64,000 nucleotides of DNA. Origin: an uncultured Pseudomonadales bacterium. GTDB lineage: Bacteria > Pseudomonadota > Gammaproteobacteria > Pseudomonadales > Azotimanducaceae. The first letter of the stretch is position 1, and each line of letters begins with the position of its first letter. Both the position numbers and the translations under genes were made by a program. The DNA lies in the NCBI GenBank assembly GCA_951813515.1, contig OX638346.1, positions 2,349,617 to 2,413,616 on the forward strand. The letters run 5' to 3'. Positions 9,244 to 18,273 of this stretch are shown one piece after another. The notes beneath the pieces are model-generated. The model was not told where the DNA came from. It made no database searches and saw only the letters and a list, made by a program, of their open reading frames with translations.

Positions 9244-11127
9244 TCAGCCTTTAGGGTCGTCGATAGCTGAGATGCCCGCGATCAGCCACTGCTCCTCGCG
9301 GTTGCCGACGAGAAAGACAGAGTTGACTGTCTGGCCGGTCTGGCCGCTGGCCGTCACGCTGACGACCACGCCGCGGGATCCCGCCTGGGCAGCCTCGATC
9401 TCCTTTGCTTCGGTCCTGTCGGTCATGGTGGCGAACCTCCGCCGGGCGGTGGCTTCCTCTAGTTGTCGCACTTCGCCGATGCCGACCTCGGTCAGCGGAT
9501 AGTGGCACAGTCCCGCGCAGGTTTCGAAGTCGCCACTCGCGAGCGCCGCATGGAATCGTTCGACGACGCTCACCGCTGTGGCGGCGGCGGTCTCGTAGTT
9601 CTCGTTCTCGTCGAACGAGTCCGTGCCGAAGCGGGCCTGGATGCCCCAGCGGCCGTCGAGTCGGGTGAGCACATAGGTCACGCGATTCGAGAGGATCGGC
9701 TCGTCGTCGATGTTGTAACGGGTCCAGCCGCCCGCGAGATGGACCTTGTCGGCGGACTCGTGCAGCCGCACGGGCTCGACGCCGCGCGACAGCACCCAGC
9801 CGGTCGCCTCCCTGGCCTCCCACGACGCGTTCGACGCGTACGCTTCCGATGTCTCGAAATAGGCGCTTCCCGTCGGCGCCGCAACGCGGACGTGGGGATA
9901 GCTCATGACGTCGGCCCACCATTCGGCGTTCTTGGCGCGGTCGGCGCGGAAGAACTCCCAGTAGGCGCCCTCCGGCGATGCGAACCTCGCGCTCTCGTTA
10001 CCCACGGGGACGGCCTCGGCTAGCTTCGGTTCAATGACCCCGAGTTCGATGGATGTCTCGATAACTGCGCGGATCGTATCCTCTACGGGACGAATGGTCG
10101 CGCCCAGGACCGACTTGGCCTTCTTGCAGTCGTTCACCCCGTTGGACTCGACGGTGATGCGTTCGCCGCTGCTGGTCACCAATGCCGGTTCGCCCAGCAC
10201 GAACGCGGGGAAGTACTCGTGGATGATGGCCGTCACCTCGGTACCGAGGCGAAGCGCGGAACGGCCGCCGGTGCCGTGCATGACGTAGCGGGGCCCGCCC
10301 AGGGTCGCCCTGTGGTCGACGGTCGATTCCGCTGCCAGGCGTTCTGCCTTTACCAGGTCGCGGACGTCGATGATGTCGTAGTACATGTCGTACTTCGACG
10401 GCCACGCCGTCGGAAGGCCTGCGGCCAAGCGGCCGATCTGTTCGATCCACTGCCCGACCTGGGCCTTGAAAAGAACCGGGCCGCAGATCATGGCCGGCGC
10501 CATGGTGATCGCGTCCCACTTGCCGCCGCTCGCGTCCGCTGCCGCGTTGACGAGGCGCTCGGTTTCGACCTTGCTCCTGGCATAGGCGTTGCGGGGACTC
10601 TCCCAGACTTCGGGCTCGATACCCTCGTACGCCCAGTCGGTCTCCGTCCACTCGTAGTCCGCGGGACCGGTGCGGCGCGCATTTCTGGAGCCGCGCACGG
10701 CGGCCATGGAACTCGTGTATACGAGGCGCCTGACGCTGCCGCTTGAGTTGATGGCGTCGATGACGTTCTGCGTGCCGGTGACGCCGCCGTTGAAGACGTC
10801 CATCGACGTGTCGCCGCTGCCGAGCGGCTGGGACTCCAGGTTGGCGGAGTTGCCGAGGACGGCGGCGGTGTGGAAGACGGCGCTGCAGCCCTCGAACGCG
10901 GCGTGGTAGGATCCCGGAGTGAACAGGTCGCAGCCGTCGACGATTTCGACCCTGGGCAAGCGTTTCAGATAGTCGACGCAGTCCTTGCCGCGCCACGAGT
11001 TTGCGTCCCGGATACAGGCGCGCACCTCGTATCCCTGCATCACGAGTTCGCGAACCATGTGTCCGCCGGTGAACCCGGAACAGCCGGTGACCGCCACGGG
11101 GCCGTCGAGGGGAGATATAGCAGGCAT
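9244..11127 (-). CDS. NAD-dependent epimerase/dehydratase with C-terminal SnoaL-like extension
   Basis: 627 residues. The N-terminal ~370 are an extended SDR: GPVAVTGCSGFTGGHMVREL (TGxxGxxG nucleotide loop), VFHTAAVLGNS, then YTSSMAAV and YARSKVETE supplying the catalytic Ser and Tyr-x3-Lys. The C-terminal ~250 residues contain two SnoaL/NTF2-like cone domains, with tryptophan-rich stretches EFFRADRAKNAEWWADVMS and VERFHAALASGDF. The start is placed at MPAISPLDG because the paralogue just upstream begins identically. The two are tandem duplicates; only this one has the extension. The substrate is unknown. Confidence 0.8.
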   Translation of the reverse strand: MPAISPLDGPVAVTGCSGFTGGHMVRELVMQGYEVRACIRDANSWRGKDCVDYLKRLPRVEIVDGCDLFTPGSYHAAFEGCSAVFHTAAVLGNSANLESQPLGSGDTSMDVFNGGVTGTQNVIDAINSSGSVRRLVYTSSMAAVRGSRNARRTGPADYEWTETDWAYEGIEPEVWESPRNAYARSKVETERLVNAAADASGGKWDAITMAPAMICGPVLFKAQVGQWIEQIGRLAAGLPTAWPSKYDMYYDIIDVRDLVKAERLAAESTVDHRATLGGPRYVMHGTGGRSALRLGTEVTAIIHEYFPAFVLGEPALVTSSGERITVESNGVNDCKKAKSVLGATIRPVEDTIRAVIETSIELGVIEPKLAEAVPVGNESARFASPEGAYWEFFRADRAKNAEWWADVMSYPHVRVAAPTGSAYFETSEAYASNASWEAREATGWVLSRGVEPVRLHESADKVHLAGGWTRYNIDDEPILSNRVTYVLTRLDGRWGIQARFGTDSFDENENYETAAATAVSVVERFHAALASGDFETCAGLCHYPLTEVGIGEVRQLEEATARRRFATMTDRTEAKEIEAAQAGSRGVVVSVTASGQTGQTVNSVFLVGNREEQWLIAGISAIDDPKG

Positions 11128-11131
11128 TGGT

Positions 11132-11205
11132 TCAGTTCCTGTGTTGGGAAGCCGTTCTGGCATTCGGATTGATGACGACGCAGTCCTTGGTCACTTTGAG
11201 CAGTC
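11132..11205 (-). pseudogene. 3' remnant of a second PhyH gene
   Basis: On the minus strand, just before the long epimerase, the sequence reads KDCVVINPNARTASQHRN then TGA. The intact PhyH gene at 12342 ends QDGVVINPNAKPASQQRN then TGA at the same distance (3-4 bp) from its downstream epimerase ATG. This stub is therefore the tail of a duplicated PhyH copy whose body was deleted. It shows that the duplicated unit was PhyH plus epimerase, not the epimerase alone. Confidence 0.8.
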
Positions 11206-11207
11206 CG

Positions 11208-12338
11208 CTACGCGTCGCGGGCAGGTTCGGCAAGCTGCGGCTCTATGATCCCGAGTTCGATCGACGTCTCCACGATTGCGCGGATCGTATCCTCGACGGG
11301 ACGTATGGTGGCGCCCAGAACCGACTTGGCTTTCTTGCAGTCGTTCACCGTGCTGGATTGCACGGTGACGGGTTCGCCGCTGGCGGTCACCGTTTTCGGA
11401 TTGCCCAGCGTGAACGCGGGGAAGTACTCGTGGATGATCGCCCTGACCTCCGTGCCGAGTCGAAGCGCCGAACGGCCGCCGGAGCCGTGCATCAGGTAGC
11501 GGCTGCCGCCGGTCGTTGCCCGGTGGTCCACGGATGATTCCGCCGCCAGGCGGTGCGCCTTCACCAGGTCTCGGACATCGATGATGTTGTAGTAGTGGTC
11601 GTATTCCGACAGCCATGTCGTTGCGAGGCCGGCGGCAATGCGGCCGATCTGCTCGATCCACTGGCCGACCTGGGCCTTGAACAGGATCGGGCCGCATATC
11701 ATGGCGGGGAGGAGGGTGACCGCGTCCCACTTGCCGCTGCTCGCGTCCGCTGCCTCGTTGATGAGGCGCTCCGTTTCGACCTTGCTCCTGGCGTAGGCGT
11801 TGCCTGGGTCTTGCCAGATTTCGGGGTCGATCCCGTTGGACGCCCAGTCGGTCTCCGTCCACTCATGGCCCGCGGGAACAACTTGGCGGGCTTCCCCTAT
11901 CCCGTGTACGGCGGCCATCGAACTCGTGTAGACGAGACGCCTGACGCTGCCGCTGGCGGTGATGGCGTCGATGACGTTCTGCGTACCGATGACGCCGCCG
12001 TTGAAGACGTCCATCTGCCGGTCGCCGCTGCCGAGCGGCTGCGACTTGCCGTCGGCGGAGTTGCCGAGGACGGCGGCGGTGTGAAAGACGGCGGTGCAGC
12101 CCTTGAATGCGGCATCGTAGGAACCCGCCTTGAACAGGTCGCAGCCATCCATGATTTCAACGCGCGGAAGGCGGCTGAGGTAGTCGACGCTGTCTTTGCC
12201 GCGCCACGAGTTCGCATCGCGGATGCAGGCGCGGACCTCGTATCCCTGGATCGCCAGTTCGCGGACCATGTGTCCACCGGTGTTTCCGGAGCAGCCGGTG
12301 ACCGCCACCGGGCCGTCGAGGGGAGAGATTGCGGGCAT
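11208..12338 (-). CDS. NAD-dependent epimerase/dehydratase (short paralogue)
   Basis: 376 residues, closely similar along its length to the first ~370 of the downstream enzyme: same MPAISPLDGPVAVTGCSG start, RACIRDANSWRGKD, VFHTAAVLGNSA and YARSKVETERLIN. Contains the extended-SDR nucleotide loop and the Tyr-x3-Lys pair. It ends at EPARDA where the paralogue continues into SnoaL domains. The ATG lies 3 bp after the PhyH stop, so it is surely co-transcribed with it. Likely acts on a small hydroxylated or sugar-like substrate produced by the dioxygenase; this is inference. Confidence 0.85.
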   Translation of the reverse strand: MPAISPLDGPVAVTGCSGNTGGHMVRELAIQGYEVRACIRDANSWRGKDSVDYLSRLPRVEIMDGCDLFKAGSYDAAFKGCTAVFHTAAVLGNSADGKSQPLGSGDRQMDVFNGGVIGTQNVIDAITASGSVRRLVYTSSMAAVHGIGEARQVVPAGHEWTETDWASNGIDPEIWQDPGNAYARSKVETERLINEAADASSGKWDAVTLLPAMICGPILFKAQVGQWIEQIGRIAAGLATTWLSEYDHYYNIIDVRDLVKAHRLAAESSVDHRATTGGSRYLMHGSGGRSALRLGTEVRAIIHEYFPAFTLGNPKTVTASGEPVTVQSSTVNDCKKAKSVLGATIRPVEDTIRAIVETSIELGIIEPQLAEPARDA

Positions 12339-12341
12339 GGT

Positions 12342-13181
12342 TCAGTTCCTCTGTTGTGAAGCCGGTTTGGCGTTTGGATTGATGACGACTCCGTCCTGGA
12401 GCACCTCGAGCGGATGGCGCCCGTCGACGCCGATCCCGAAGCGGTGATAGCCGAGCAGGCGCTGGAGCGTCTCCGGGAGTTCGCGTGCGATTTCCCTCGG
12501 CACGGCGAGCAACTGGATTTCCTGCGGCCGCAGGTGGGTGACGATGTGGCTCATGAAGAATCCCATCCGCTCGCGGTCCTTCGAGGGATTCGCGCCGCCG
12601 CCGTGCCAGAGTCCGCCCTCCCACATCAGCAGGGTGCCCGAGCGCATGGTCACCTGCATGGTCTCGATGTCCTGGTCAATGGGTCGGTCGTGCCACCTGT
12701 GGCTGTAGGGGACGATGTGCGTAGCGCCATTTTCGACGTCGAAATCGTCGAGGGCAATGAGCGCGTTGCAGAGGAAGTGCGGGTGCGGCCGGGGGATCGG
12801 CCAGAGCCCGTCGTCCTGGTGCAGGATCTGCCGCTTCTCGCCCGGCAGCACGTTGAAGAGCGTCGTGACATTGATCTGGCTGTACTTGCCTATCACGCCT
12901 TCGACCAGCGCCCGGACCCGCGCATCGAGGAACAGGTAGTCCACGGCGCGGGTCTTCGCGAGCAGGTTGTGCGCGCGCCAGGTCCTGCCGGTGGCACCGA
13001 GACCGAACGCCCGGGTGATGGGCACTTCGGTGTTGAAGACATGGCGCAGGCGCGCGACTTCGTCCGGCGTGATGAAGTCCGGAATGATCGCGTAGCCACG
13101 GTCCTCGATCTCGGCGACCCGTTTGGTGACGTTGAGGCCGACGACGACGATATCACCGGCTTCCTTGACTGATTCCGCCAC
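12342..13181 (-). CDS. Phytanoyl-CoA dioxygenase (PhyH) family protein
   Basis: 279 residues. Fe(II)/2-oxoglutarate oxygenase with the metal triad visible as His-x-Asp in LHQDDGLW and the distal His in LWHGGGANPSK. The beta-helix core is evident around SQINVTTLFNVLPGEKRQ and ENGATHIVPYSHRWHD. The length is typical. Members hydroxylate varied small molecules, not only phytanoyl-CoA. First in an operon with the two epimerases; the MFS carrier upstream ends 17 bp before it and may be part of the same unit. Confidence 0.9.
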   Translation of the reverse strand: MAESVKEAGDIVVVGLNVTKRVAEIEDRGYAIIPDFITPDEVARLRHVFNTEVPITRAFGLGATGRTWRAHNLLAKTRAVDYLFLDARVRALVEGVIGKYSQINVTTLFNVLPGEKRQILHQDDGLWPIPRPHPHFLCNALIALDDFDVENGATHIVPYSHRWHDRPIDQDIETMQVTMRSGTLLMWEGGLWHGGGANPSKDRERMGFFMSHIVTHLRPQEIQLLAVPREIARELPETLQRLLGYHRFGIGVDGRHPLEVLQDGVVINPNAKPASQQRN

Positions 13182-13198
13182 GTGCCGCTCTCGCTACC

Positions 13199-14569
13199 CT
13201 ACGTGGACTGCGCGTCGGCGGGTGCCATGCGTTGCTCTAAGCGGAGCGAATGGGAGGCCTGGTTGAAAGGCACCAAGATGAGGGCGGCGAGGCCCAGCAG
13301 TGCTCCCATGATCAGGAAGTCATGGCTGTAGCTCAGTGCATCCGCAACCGGGGCAAACAGTAACCCTCCGACGGTGCGACTCACGTTCGCCAGCGCCATG
13401 TAGACGGAGAACTGGGTCGCGGCCACGGCCGTCCAGCACAGGTTCATGAACAGGGCAATGATCGCTACGAAGATGAGTTGACTCGCAACGGCGCCCACAA
13501 GATACAGGACGATGATGAAGTCCATGTCCTGCCAGAGTTCGGTGAGTAGACCGGCCGCGACGTGACACGCCGCACTAATGACCAGGGAGAACATGAGGAA
13601 CCGCTTCGCCCCCTGTCGGTCGATGAGAGGGCCAAGCAGGACGCCGACGACTGCTGCGATCAGACCCAGCAAGCTGATGAACTGGCTGTATTCAGCCGCC
13701 GTCACGCCGATTTCATCCACCGCGAACTTGGGGAGTACCGCCACCGCGATGCCGTCTCGAACGCGGTTCAGGAATTCAACCGCGATAAGCAGCAGGCTCA
13801 TCGGGAGAAACAGGGCGCGAACGAGGTCGCGGAAGATGTCTACGATACCCAATTCGGCCACCTCGTCCCGCGCGCCAGCCTCTCCGGGCGTCCACGGCAG
13901 CGTCCGTTCGCCCGGCCGCTCCCGAACGATAGCGACTAGGACGAAAATGGCCGCGACCGTGACCGCGCAAACCAGGGCGGTGACGGGAAGACCGATCAAA
14001 GGAAGCAGCGTCCCGCACAATGCGCCGTAGGCGGAGAATCCGGCGACCTGTCCCGCCGCCATGAATGCGTTGGCCCTGCCGCGTTCGTCCTGCGGAAGGA
14101 TGTCGATGGCCATGCCGTCCACGGCGACATCCTGGGTCGCGGAGAACGCGTTGATGACGAACCCCATAGCCATGAATGGCAGCAGGGATTGCGGGTCCAT
14201 ATCTCCCATGGCCGCCAGTGCCAGGAAGGAAACCACCAAACCGCCTTGCGCGCCCATGACCCATGGACGTCGGAATCCCATCGGCAGGAACTTGAATCGG
14301 TCCATGAACGGGCCGGCGATCAGCTTGAACCCCCATGGCGCCGAAACGATTGCTGTGAACCGGGCCAGGTCGCCGACGCTCGCACCCTCTTGCGCGAGCC
14401 ATGCCGGAATGGCAACGGACAAAAGCCCGATGGGCACTCCCTGGGCGAAGTAGAAGGCGCAGAATGCGCCGAACCGCAGCCAGCGGTGTTCACTCAGGAT
14501 CAGGCGGTCGCGCCCTTCGCGCCCGTAGTGCTGTTGGCGGAATGATGTCGCTGGCCTGTTTCGCTGCAC
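13199..14569 (-). CDS. MFS transporter, AmpG/SLC33-like
   Basis: 456 residues with about twelve hydrophobic helices. AmpG-like signatures include FYFAQGVPIGLLSVAIPAWL in helix 1 and ATQDVAVDGMAIDIL after helix 4, the pattern of muropeptide and acetyl-CoA-type carriers. It begins on GTG, with ~25 polar residues before helix 1, so the true start may be a little further in. Positioned upstream of the PhyH-epimerase unit on the same strand, it may import that pathway's substrate. A second carrier of this class is at 54031. Confidence 0.85.
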   Translation of the reverse strand: MQRNRPATSFRQQHYGREGRDRLILSEHRWLRFGAFCAFYFAQGVPIGLLSVAIPAWLAQEGASVGDLARFTAIVSAPWGFKLIAGPFMDRFKFLPMGFRRPWVMGAQGGLVVSFLALAAMGDMDPQSLLPFMAMGFVINAFSATQDVAVDGMAIDILPQDERGRANAFMAAGQVAGFSAYGALCGTLLPLIGLPVTALVCAVTVAAIFVLVAIVRERPGERTLPWTPGEAGARDEVAELGIVDIFRDLVRALFLPMSLLLIAVEFLNRVRDGIAVAVLPKFAVDEIGVTAAEYSQFISLLGLIAAVVGVLLGPLIDRQGAKRFLMFSLVISAACHVAAGLLTELWQDMDFIIVLYLVGAVASQLIFVAIIALFMNLCWTAVAATQFSVYMALANVSRTVGGLLFAPVADALSYSHDFLIMGALLGLAALILVPFNQASHSLRLEQRMAPADAQST

Positions 14570-14682
14570 GCTAATTGCCGAACTTGAGGTCGTAGAGATT
14601 CATGCAATCCATTCTGGACGCGTTGTTCATGGGGTGGCGCTGGGAGTGTAAGCTTTTCGGCCTTGTTCTGGGGAGGTAGTGC

Positions 14683-15687
14683 ATGAAGCTCGGAGTTGGA
14701 ATCGGGCCGCTCGGACCGGCGGGCGGCGCGCGTATCGTCGAACTGGCGCGGGAAGCAGAGTCCCTGGGCTACGACACGATCTGGACGTCCGAAATCTACG
14801 GTTCGGACTGCTTCACCCCGCTCGCGTGGGTCGGTGCGAGCACGGAGCGCATCAATCTCGGCACGTCCATCATGCAGATCTCGGCCCGCACCCCGGCCAG
14901 CGCGGCCATGCACGCGGTGTCTCTTGACTACCTCTCGAACGGCCGGCTGATCCTCGGCATCGGCGTCTCCGGACCGCAGGTTGTGGAGGGCTGGTACGGG
15001 CAACCGTATCCGAGACCCCTGGAGCGCACCCGGGAGTGGGTGTCGATCTTCCGCCAAATTGTTGCGCGGCAGGATCCGGTGTCCTTCGACGGTAAGCACT
15101 ACCAGTTGCCGATGCCGGGCGGCACGGGGCTCGGCAAGCCGCTGAAGCTCATCTTGCACCCGATCCGCGATCACATACCGGTCTACCTCGGGGCGGAAGG
15201 GCCGAAGAATGTCGCGCTGGGGGCCGAGATATGCGACGGCTGGCTGCCGATGTTCCTTTCTCCCTACCGCATGGGGGGCATGTACAAGGATGCCCTCGCG
15301 ATTCGCAATCGGGACTTCGAGATCGCCGCCGGGGTGACCGTCATCATCGATGACGACGTCGAAGGCGCACTGGACCAGGTCAGGCAGAACGTCGGCTTCT
15401 ACGTCGGCGGCATGGGGGCGAAGAGCTTCAACGTGCACAAGGACCACGTGACCCGCATGGGTTTCGGTGCCCAAGCTGAACGGGTCCAGGAACTGTTCCT
15501 TGGCGGGCGCAGGGACGAAGCCATCGCAGCCGTGCCCCGGGAACTGTGCGACGAAATCTCCCTGGTCGGCCCGAAGGAACGGATCCGCGATCGGCTGGCG
15601 GCCTGGAAAGAGAGCCCGGTAACGATGCTGAAGGTCGGCTCCTCGAACCCGGAAACGCTGCGGTTCATGGCCGAGGAATTGCTGTAG
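14683..15687 (+). CDS. LLM-class flavin oxidoreductase (F420-type)
   Basis: 334 residues of the luciferase-like monooxygenase superfamily: KLGVGIGPLG, EAESLGYDTIWTSEIYG, TSIMQISARTPASAAMHAVS and LSNGRLILGIGVSGPQVVEGWYG are the family's cofactor-pocket strands. The C-terminal part (LVGPKERIRDRLAAWKES) is typical of the F420-dependent branch. A good ribosome site (GGGGAGG) precedes the ATG. Substrate unknown. Its 3' neighbour is an antisense sulfotransferase remnant. Confidence 0.88.
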   Translation: MKLGVGIGPLGPAGGARIVELAREAESLGYDTIWTSEIYGSDCFTPLAWVGASTERINLGTSIMQISARTPASAAMHAVSLDYLSNGRLILGIGVSGPQVVEGWYGQPYPRPLERTREWVSIFRQIVARQDPVSFDGKHYQLPMPGGTGLGKPLKLILHPIRDHIPVYLGAEGPKNVALGAEICDGWLPMFLSPYRMGGMYKDALAIRNRDFEIAAGVTVIIDDDVEGALDQVRQNVGFYVGGMGAKSFNVHKDHVTRMGFGAQAERVQELFLGGRRDEAIAAVPRELCDEISLVGPKERIRDRLAAWKESPVTMLKVGSSNPETLRFMAEELL

Positions 15688-15829
15688 ATCAACGAGAACG
15701 AACGCGCTCGCTTTGCGCTTCTCAGGCTTGCTGTCCCGGTGCCTAAGCTTCCTGGCCGGACGCCGTTGAGCCACCCAGACTGACAGGCCGCTCCTCCTTC
15801 GGCAGTTCCATGAGGAGCGGTTCCAGTAC

Positions 15830-16200
15830 TCGGACTTGACCGTCATGCCGAGATCGCGCAACTCGTGGGTTCCGTCCACCATCGAGTGGCTCGAAAGGAT
15901 CTGTTCGATGAGGGTTGAACCGGACCGTGGCAGTCCGACGATGAATATCGGCGCGGGATCGGGGTCGCCGCTTTGCGCGTTGTCGTCGAAGAACCGCCGC
16001 GTGAAGATGTCGATGGACATGTCGACCATCTTTTCGTTCTCGACGCGATCGTAAAACTCGCTCTCGCGCCGCAATCGGTTGCCGCGATCGATGTGTTCGA
16101 ACGCCCGGTCATAGTCCTTGCGGCCTTCGAATTCGAGGCCGAGGGCGTTGTTCAACTGCACCTGCCCGTCGGGAGGGATGCGCTCGTGGCATATGTGTCA
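15830..16200 (-). pseudogene. TPR-sulfotransferase remnant
   Basis: The minus strand reads HERIPPDGQVQLNNALGLEF, then KDYDRAFEHIDRGNRLRRE, then PIFIVGLPRSGSTLIEQIL. This is the last TPR, the linker and the PAPS-binding P-loop of a TPR-sulfotransferase such as the one at 37771. An in-frame TGA lies just upstream (~16204) and the rest of the sulfotransferase domain (~200 residues, including the 3'-phosphate site) is missing. Both ends are gone, so it is a relic. The long minus-strand frame continuing to 14500 is only antisense of the LLM gene. Confidence 0.8.
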
Positions 16201-16429
16201 AGTTGACGACCCCATATTCCACAATGGGATCAATCACTTAGTTTGGAAATGCTCACTCTCAGCGGTCCGTTGAGGGAACATGGTTTACAGTTTATTCTGG
16301 GCACATAGTCAACACTTCCCTGGAAGGATTCGGACCAGCCCGCAACGCGGAGCCTCGCTCCCCAGGTCATCCAGACACGACCGTGCGCTAACATTCGGAA
16401 CGGACAAACGATCAGCCAAGCGAGGGTCG

Positions 16430-17347
16430 ATGACCAAGACGTACTCCGGAATCTTCCCCATCGCACCGACACCGTTCGATGAGCGGGGGAATCTCGACCT
16501 AGAGGGTCAGAGACGTGTCCTGGACTGCATGGTCGACCAGGGAGTCGATGGCATCTGCATCCTCGCAAACTACTCCGAGCAGTTCTCCCTGTCCGACGAG
16601 GAGCGGGACACGCTGCTTGAGCTGTGCCTCGCGCATGTCGCGGGTCGGGTCCCGGTGATCGTGACCTGCAGTCATTTCTCCACGGGAATTGCGGCGGCTC
16701 GCGCAAAACGGGCTGCAGCCGCTGGTGCCGCGATGCTCATGCTGATGCCGCCGTACCACGGGGCCCTGCAGCTTGCGGACGAAGAACGAATCTTCGAGCA
16801 CTTTGCTACTGTTGCAGAAACTGCTCGGATTCCCATCATGGTGCAGGATGCGCCGCTCAGCGGCGTGAATCTGCCAGTGGCGTTGCTTGCGCGCCTGGCG
16901 CGAGAAATCCCAGAGGTGAGCTACTTCAAGATCGAGACGCCCATGGCAGCGAACAAGCTCCGCGCGCTCATCGCGGCGGGCGGGACGGATGTGGCGGGTC
17001 CGTTTGATGGCGAGGAGTCGATCACGCTGTTGGCCGATCTCGACGCGGGCGGGACCGGGACAATGCCGAGCGCGCTGTTGCCTGACCTTATCCGCTCCGT
17101 GTTCGACTGCTACAGCGCGGACAGGCGCCCGCAGGCCGCGACGCACTACGCCCGCATTCTCCCGCTAATCAACTTCGAGAACCGACAATGCGGGCTTCGT
17201 GCGTGTAAAACGGTGATGAAGGAGGGCGGGGTGATCAAGAGCGATGCGGTACGCCATCCCTTGCCACCGCTGCATCCCGAGATCCGGGCACAATTGCTTG
17301 CGTTGGCTCGCGAACACGCCCCACTGGCGCTCGCCTGGGGTCGGTGA
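16430..17347 (+). CDS. L-2-keto-3-deoxyarabonate dehydratase (DapA superfamily)
   Basis: 305 residues. In the oxidative L-arabinose pathway this enzyme converts 2-keto-3-deoxy-arabonate to 2-oxoglutarate semialdehyde through a Schiff base. The distinguishing blocks resemble the Azospirillum-type enzyme: ILANYSEQFSLSDEERD, MLMPPYHGA, MVQDAPLSG, YFKIETPMAANKLR (Schiff-base Lys167), GPFDGEESITLLADL and LPLINFENRQ. This is not the lysine-pathway DapA, which is at 42315. Start chosen at MTKTYSG, where family homology begins. It converges on the GntR gene, beyond which lies the partner pentonate dehydratase. Confidence 0.85.
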   Translation: MTKTYSGIFPIAPTPFDERGNLDLEGQRRVLDCMVDQGVDGICILANYSEQFSLSDEERDTLLELCLAHVAGRVPVIVTCSHFSTGIAAARAKRAAAAGAAMLMLMPPYHGALQLADEERIFEHFATVAETARIPIMVQDAPLSGVNLPVALLARLAREIPEVSYFKIETPMAANKLRALIAAGGTDVAGPFDGEESITLLADLDAGGTGTMPSALLPDLIRSVFDCYSADRRPQAATHYARILPLINFENRQCGLRACKTVMKEGGVIKSDAVRHPLPPLHPEIRAQLLALAREHAPLALAWGR

Positions 17348-17423
17348 CGAATGACACCCGGGGATAACGCCCCGCTGTCAATCTAGAGCGAAACCTGGCG
17401 CATCCGTCCGCTGCCTGATTTGC

Positions 17424-18173
17424 CTAATCGGTCACGAGTTGCGGACCCGACACGACGTCCCGGCCTTGTTCCAATCCTGACAGCGCGTCCTTGATGGAAT
17501 TGTCCAGCAAGGCTTCCATTTCAAACCGAGCCCGCTTGGCGTCGCGATTGAGAATCCCGAGGTACACCGCCTTGTGGCTTTCCAATGCATCGGAAAACGC
17601 GCTGGGAACGGAACTGCTGAGGTTGAAGGAACTGATCAGCGCCGTTTCGATCATCATGCCCAGGGTGACCATGAAATCGTTGCCTGTGCCATTCAGGATG
17701 GACAGATGGAACCGCAGGTCGGTGGTCAGCATCTCATCCATATCCGGAGGAGCCCGCTCCATGGAATAGTAGGCGGCCTCGATTTCGGCCAGTTGTTCGT
17801 CCGTGCGACGCTCGGCTGTCATTGCGGCCGCGCTGGGTTCGACGACGCGGCGCATCTCGAAAAGCGACTGAATAAACTGCGCCGAAGGCTTCGCGGCAAA
17901 ACACCAGTTCAGCACATCCGGGTCGAGCATGTTCCAGTTTTTTCTTGCCATGACCCGCGTACCGACTTTCTGGCGGGACTCGATGAGCCCTTTTGCGGTC
18001 AGGACCTTGAACGCCTCCCTTAGCGCGGTGCGGGAAACGTCCATCTCTTCGCCGACGGACGTGTCGGGAGGCAATAACGCCCCGGGTTCATAGACTCCGC
18101 CCGCGATCCGCCTGCCCAGTTCGTGCGCGACGCGGCTGTGCCGAGCCCGTTTTCCAAACATCCTGTTATCCAT
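17424..18173 (-). CDS. FadR-subfamily GntR regulator
   Basis: 249 residues. An N-terminal winged helix (HELGRRIAGGVYEPGALLPP, VSRTALREAFKVLTAKGLIE) is followed by an all-helical FCD effector domain with the usual Asp/His metal ligands (TTDLRFHLSIL, ESHKAVYLGIL). Divergent from the pentonate dehydratase across ~100 bp that holds a nested inverted repeat (18214-18245). Most likely it represses the sugar-acid genes and releases DNA on binding a pathway intermediate. Upstream in-frame codons are ignored because they are antisense to the operator region. Confidence 0.88.
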   Translation of the reverse strand: MDNRMFGKRARHSRVAHELGRRIAGGVYEPGALLPPDTSVGEEMDVSRTALREAFKVLTAKGLIESRQKVGTRVMARKNWNMLDPDVLNWCFAAKPSAQFIQSLFEMRRVVEPSAAAMTAERRTDEQLAEIEAAYYSMERAPPDMDEMLTTDLRFHLSILNGTGNDFMVTLGMMIETALISSFNLSSSVPSAFSDALESHKAVYLGILNRDAKRARFEMEALLDNSIKDALSGLEQGRDVVSGPQLVTD

Positions 18174-18213
18174 CGGTATCTGTCTCGACCGTCCGAGTTC
18201 CCATTGGCTTATC

Positions 18214-18245
18214 TTGACGCGCTGACAAGGAGTCAGTAACGTCAA
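18214..18245. promoter_or_regulatory. Nested inverted repeats, probable GntR operator
   Basis: Inner arms CTGAC (18222-18226) and GTCAG (18232-18236) surround AAGGA. Outer arms TTGACG (18214-18219) and CGTCAA (18240-18245) are also exact inverted repeats, slightly off-centre from the inner pair. The site lies between the divergent regulator and dehydratase starts, where autoregulation by a GntR protein would act. TTGACG could double as a -35 element for the dehydratase gene. Confidence 0.5.
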
Positions 18246-18273
18246 TAATACTACTATATGAGTTGGCGGTGGC

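Noticed and set aside
14500..16161. Long minus-strand frame of 553 codons
   Set aside because: Only its first ~110 codons are sulfotransferase-like; the rest is antisense of the LLM oxidoreductase, so it is not one gene.
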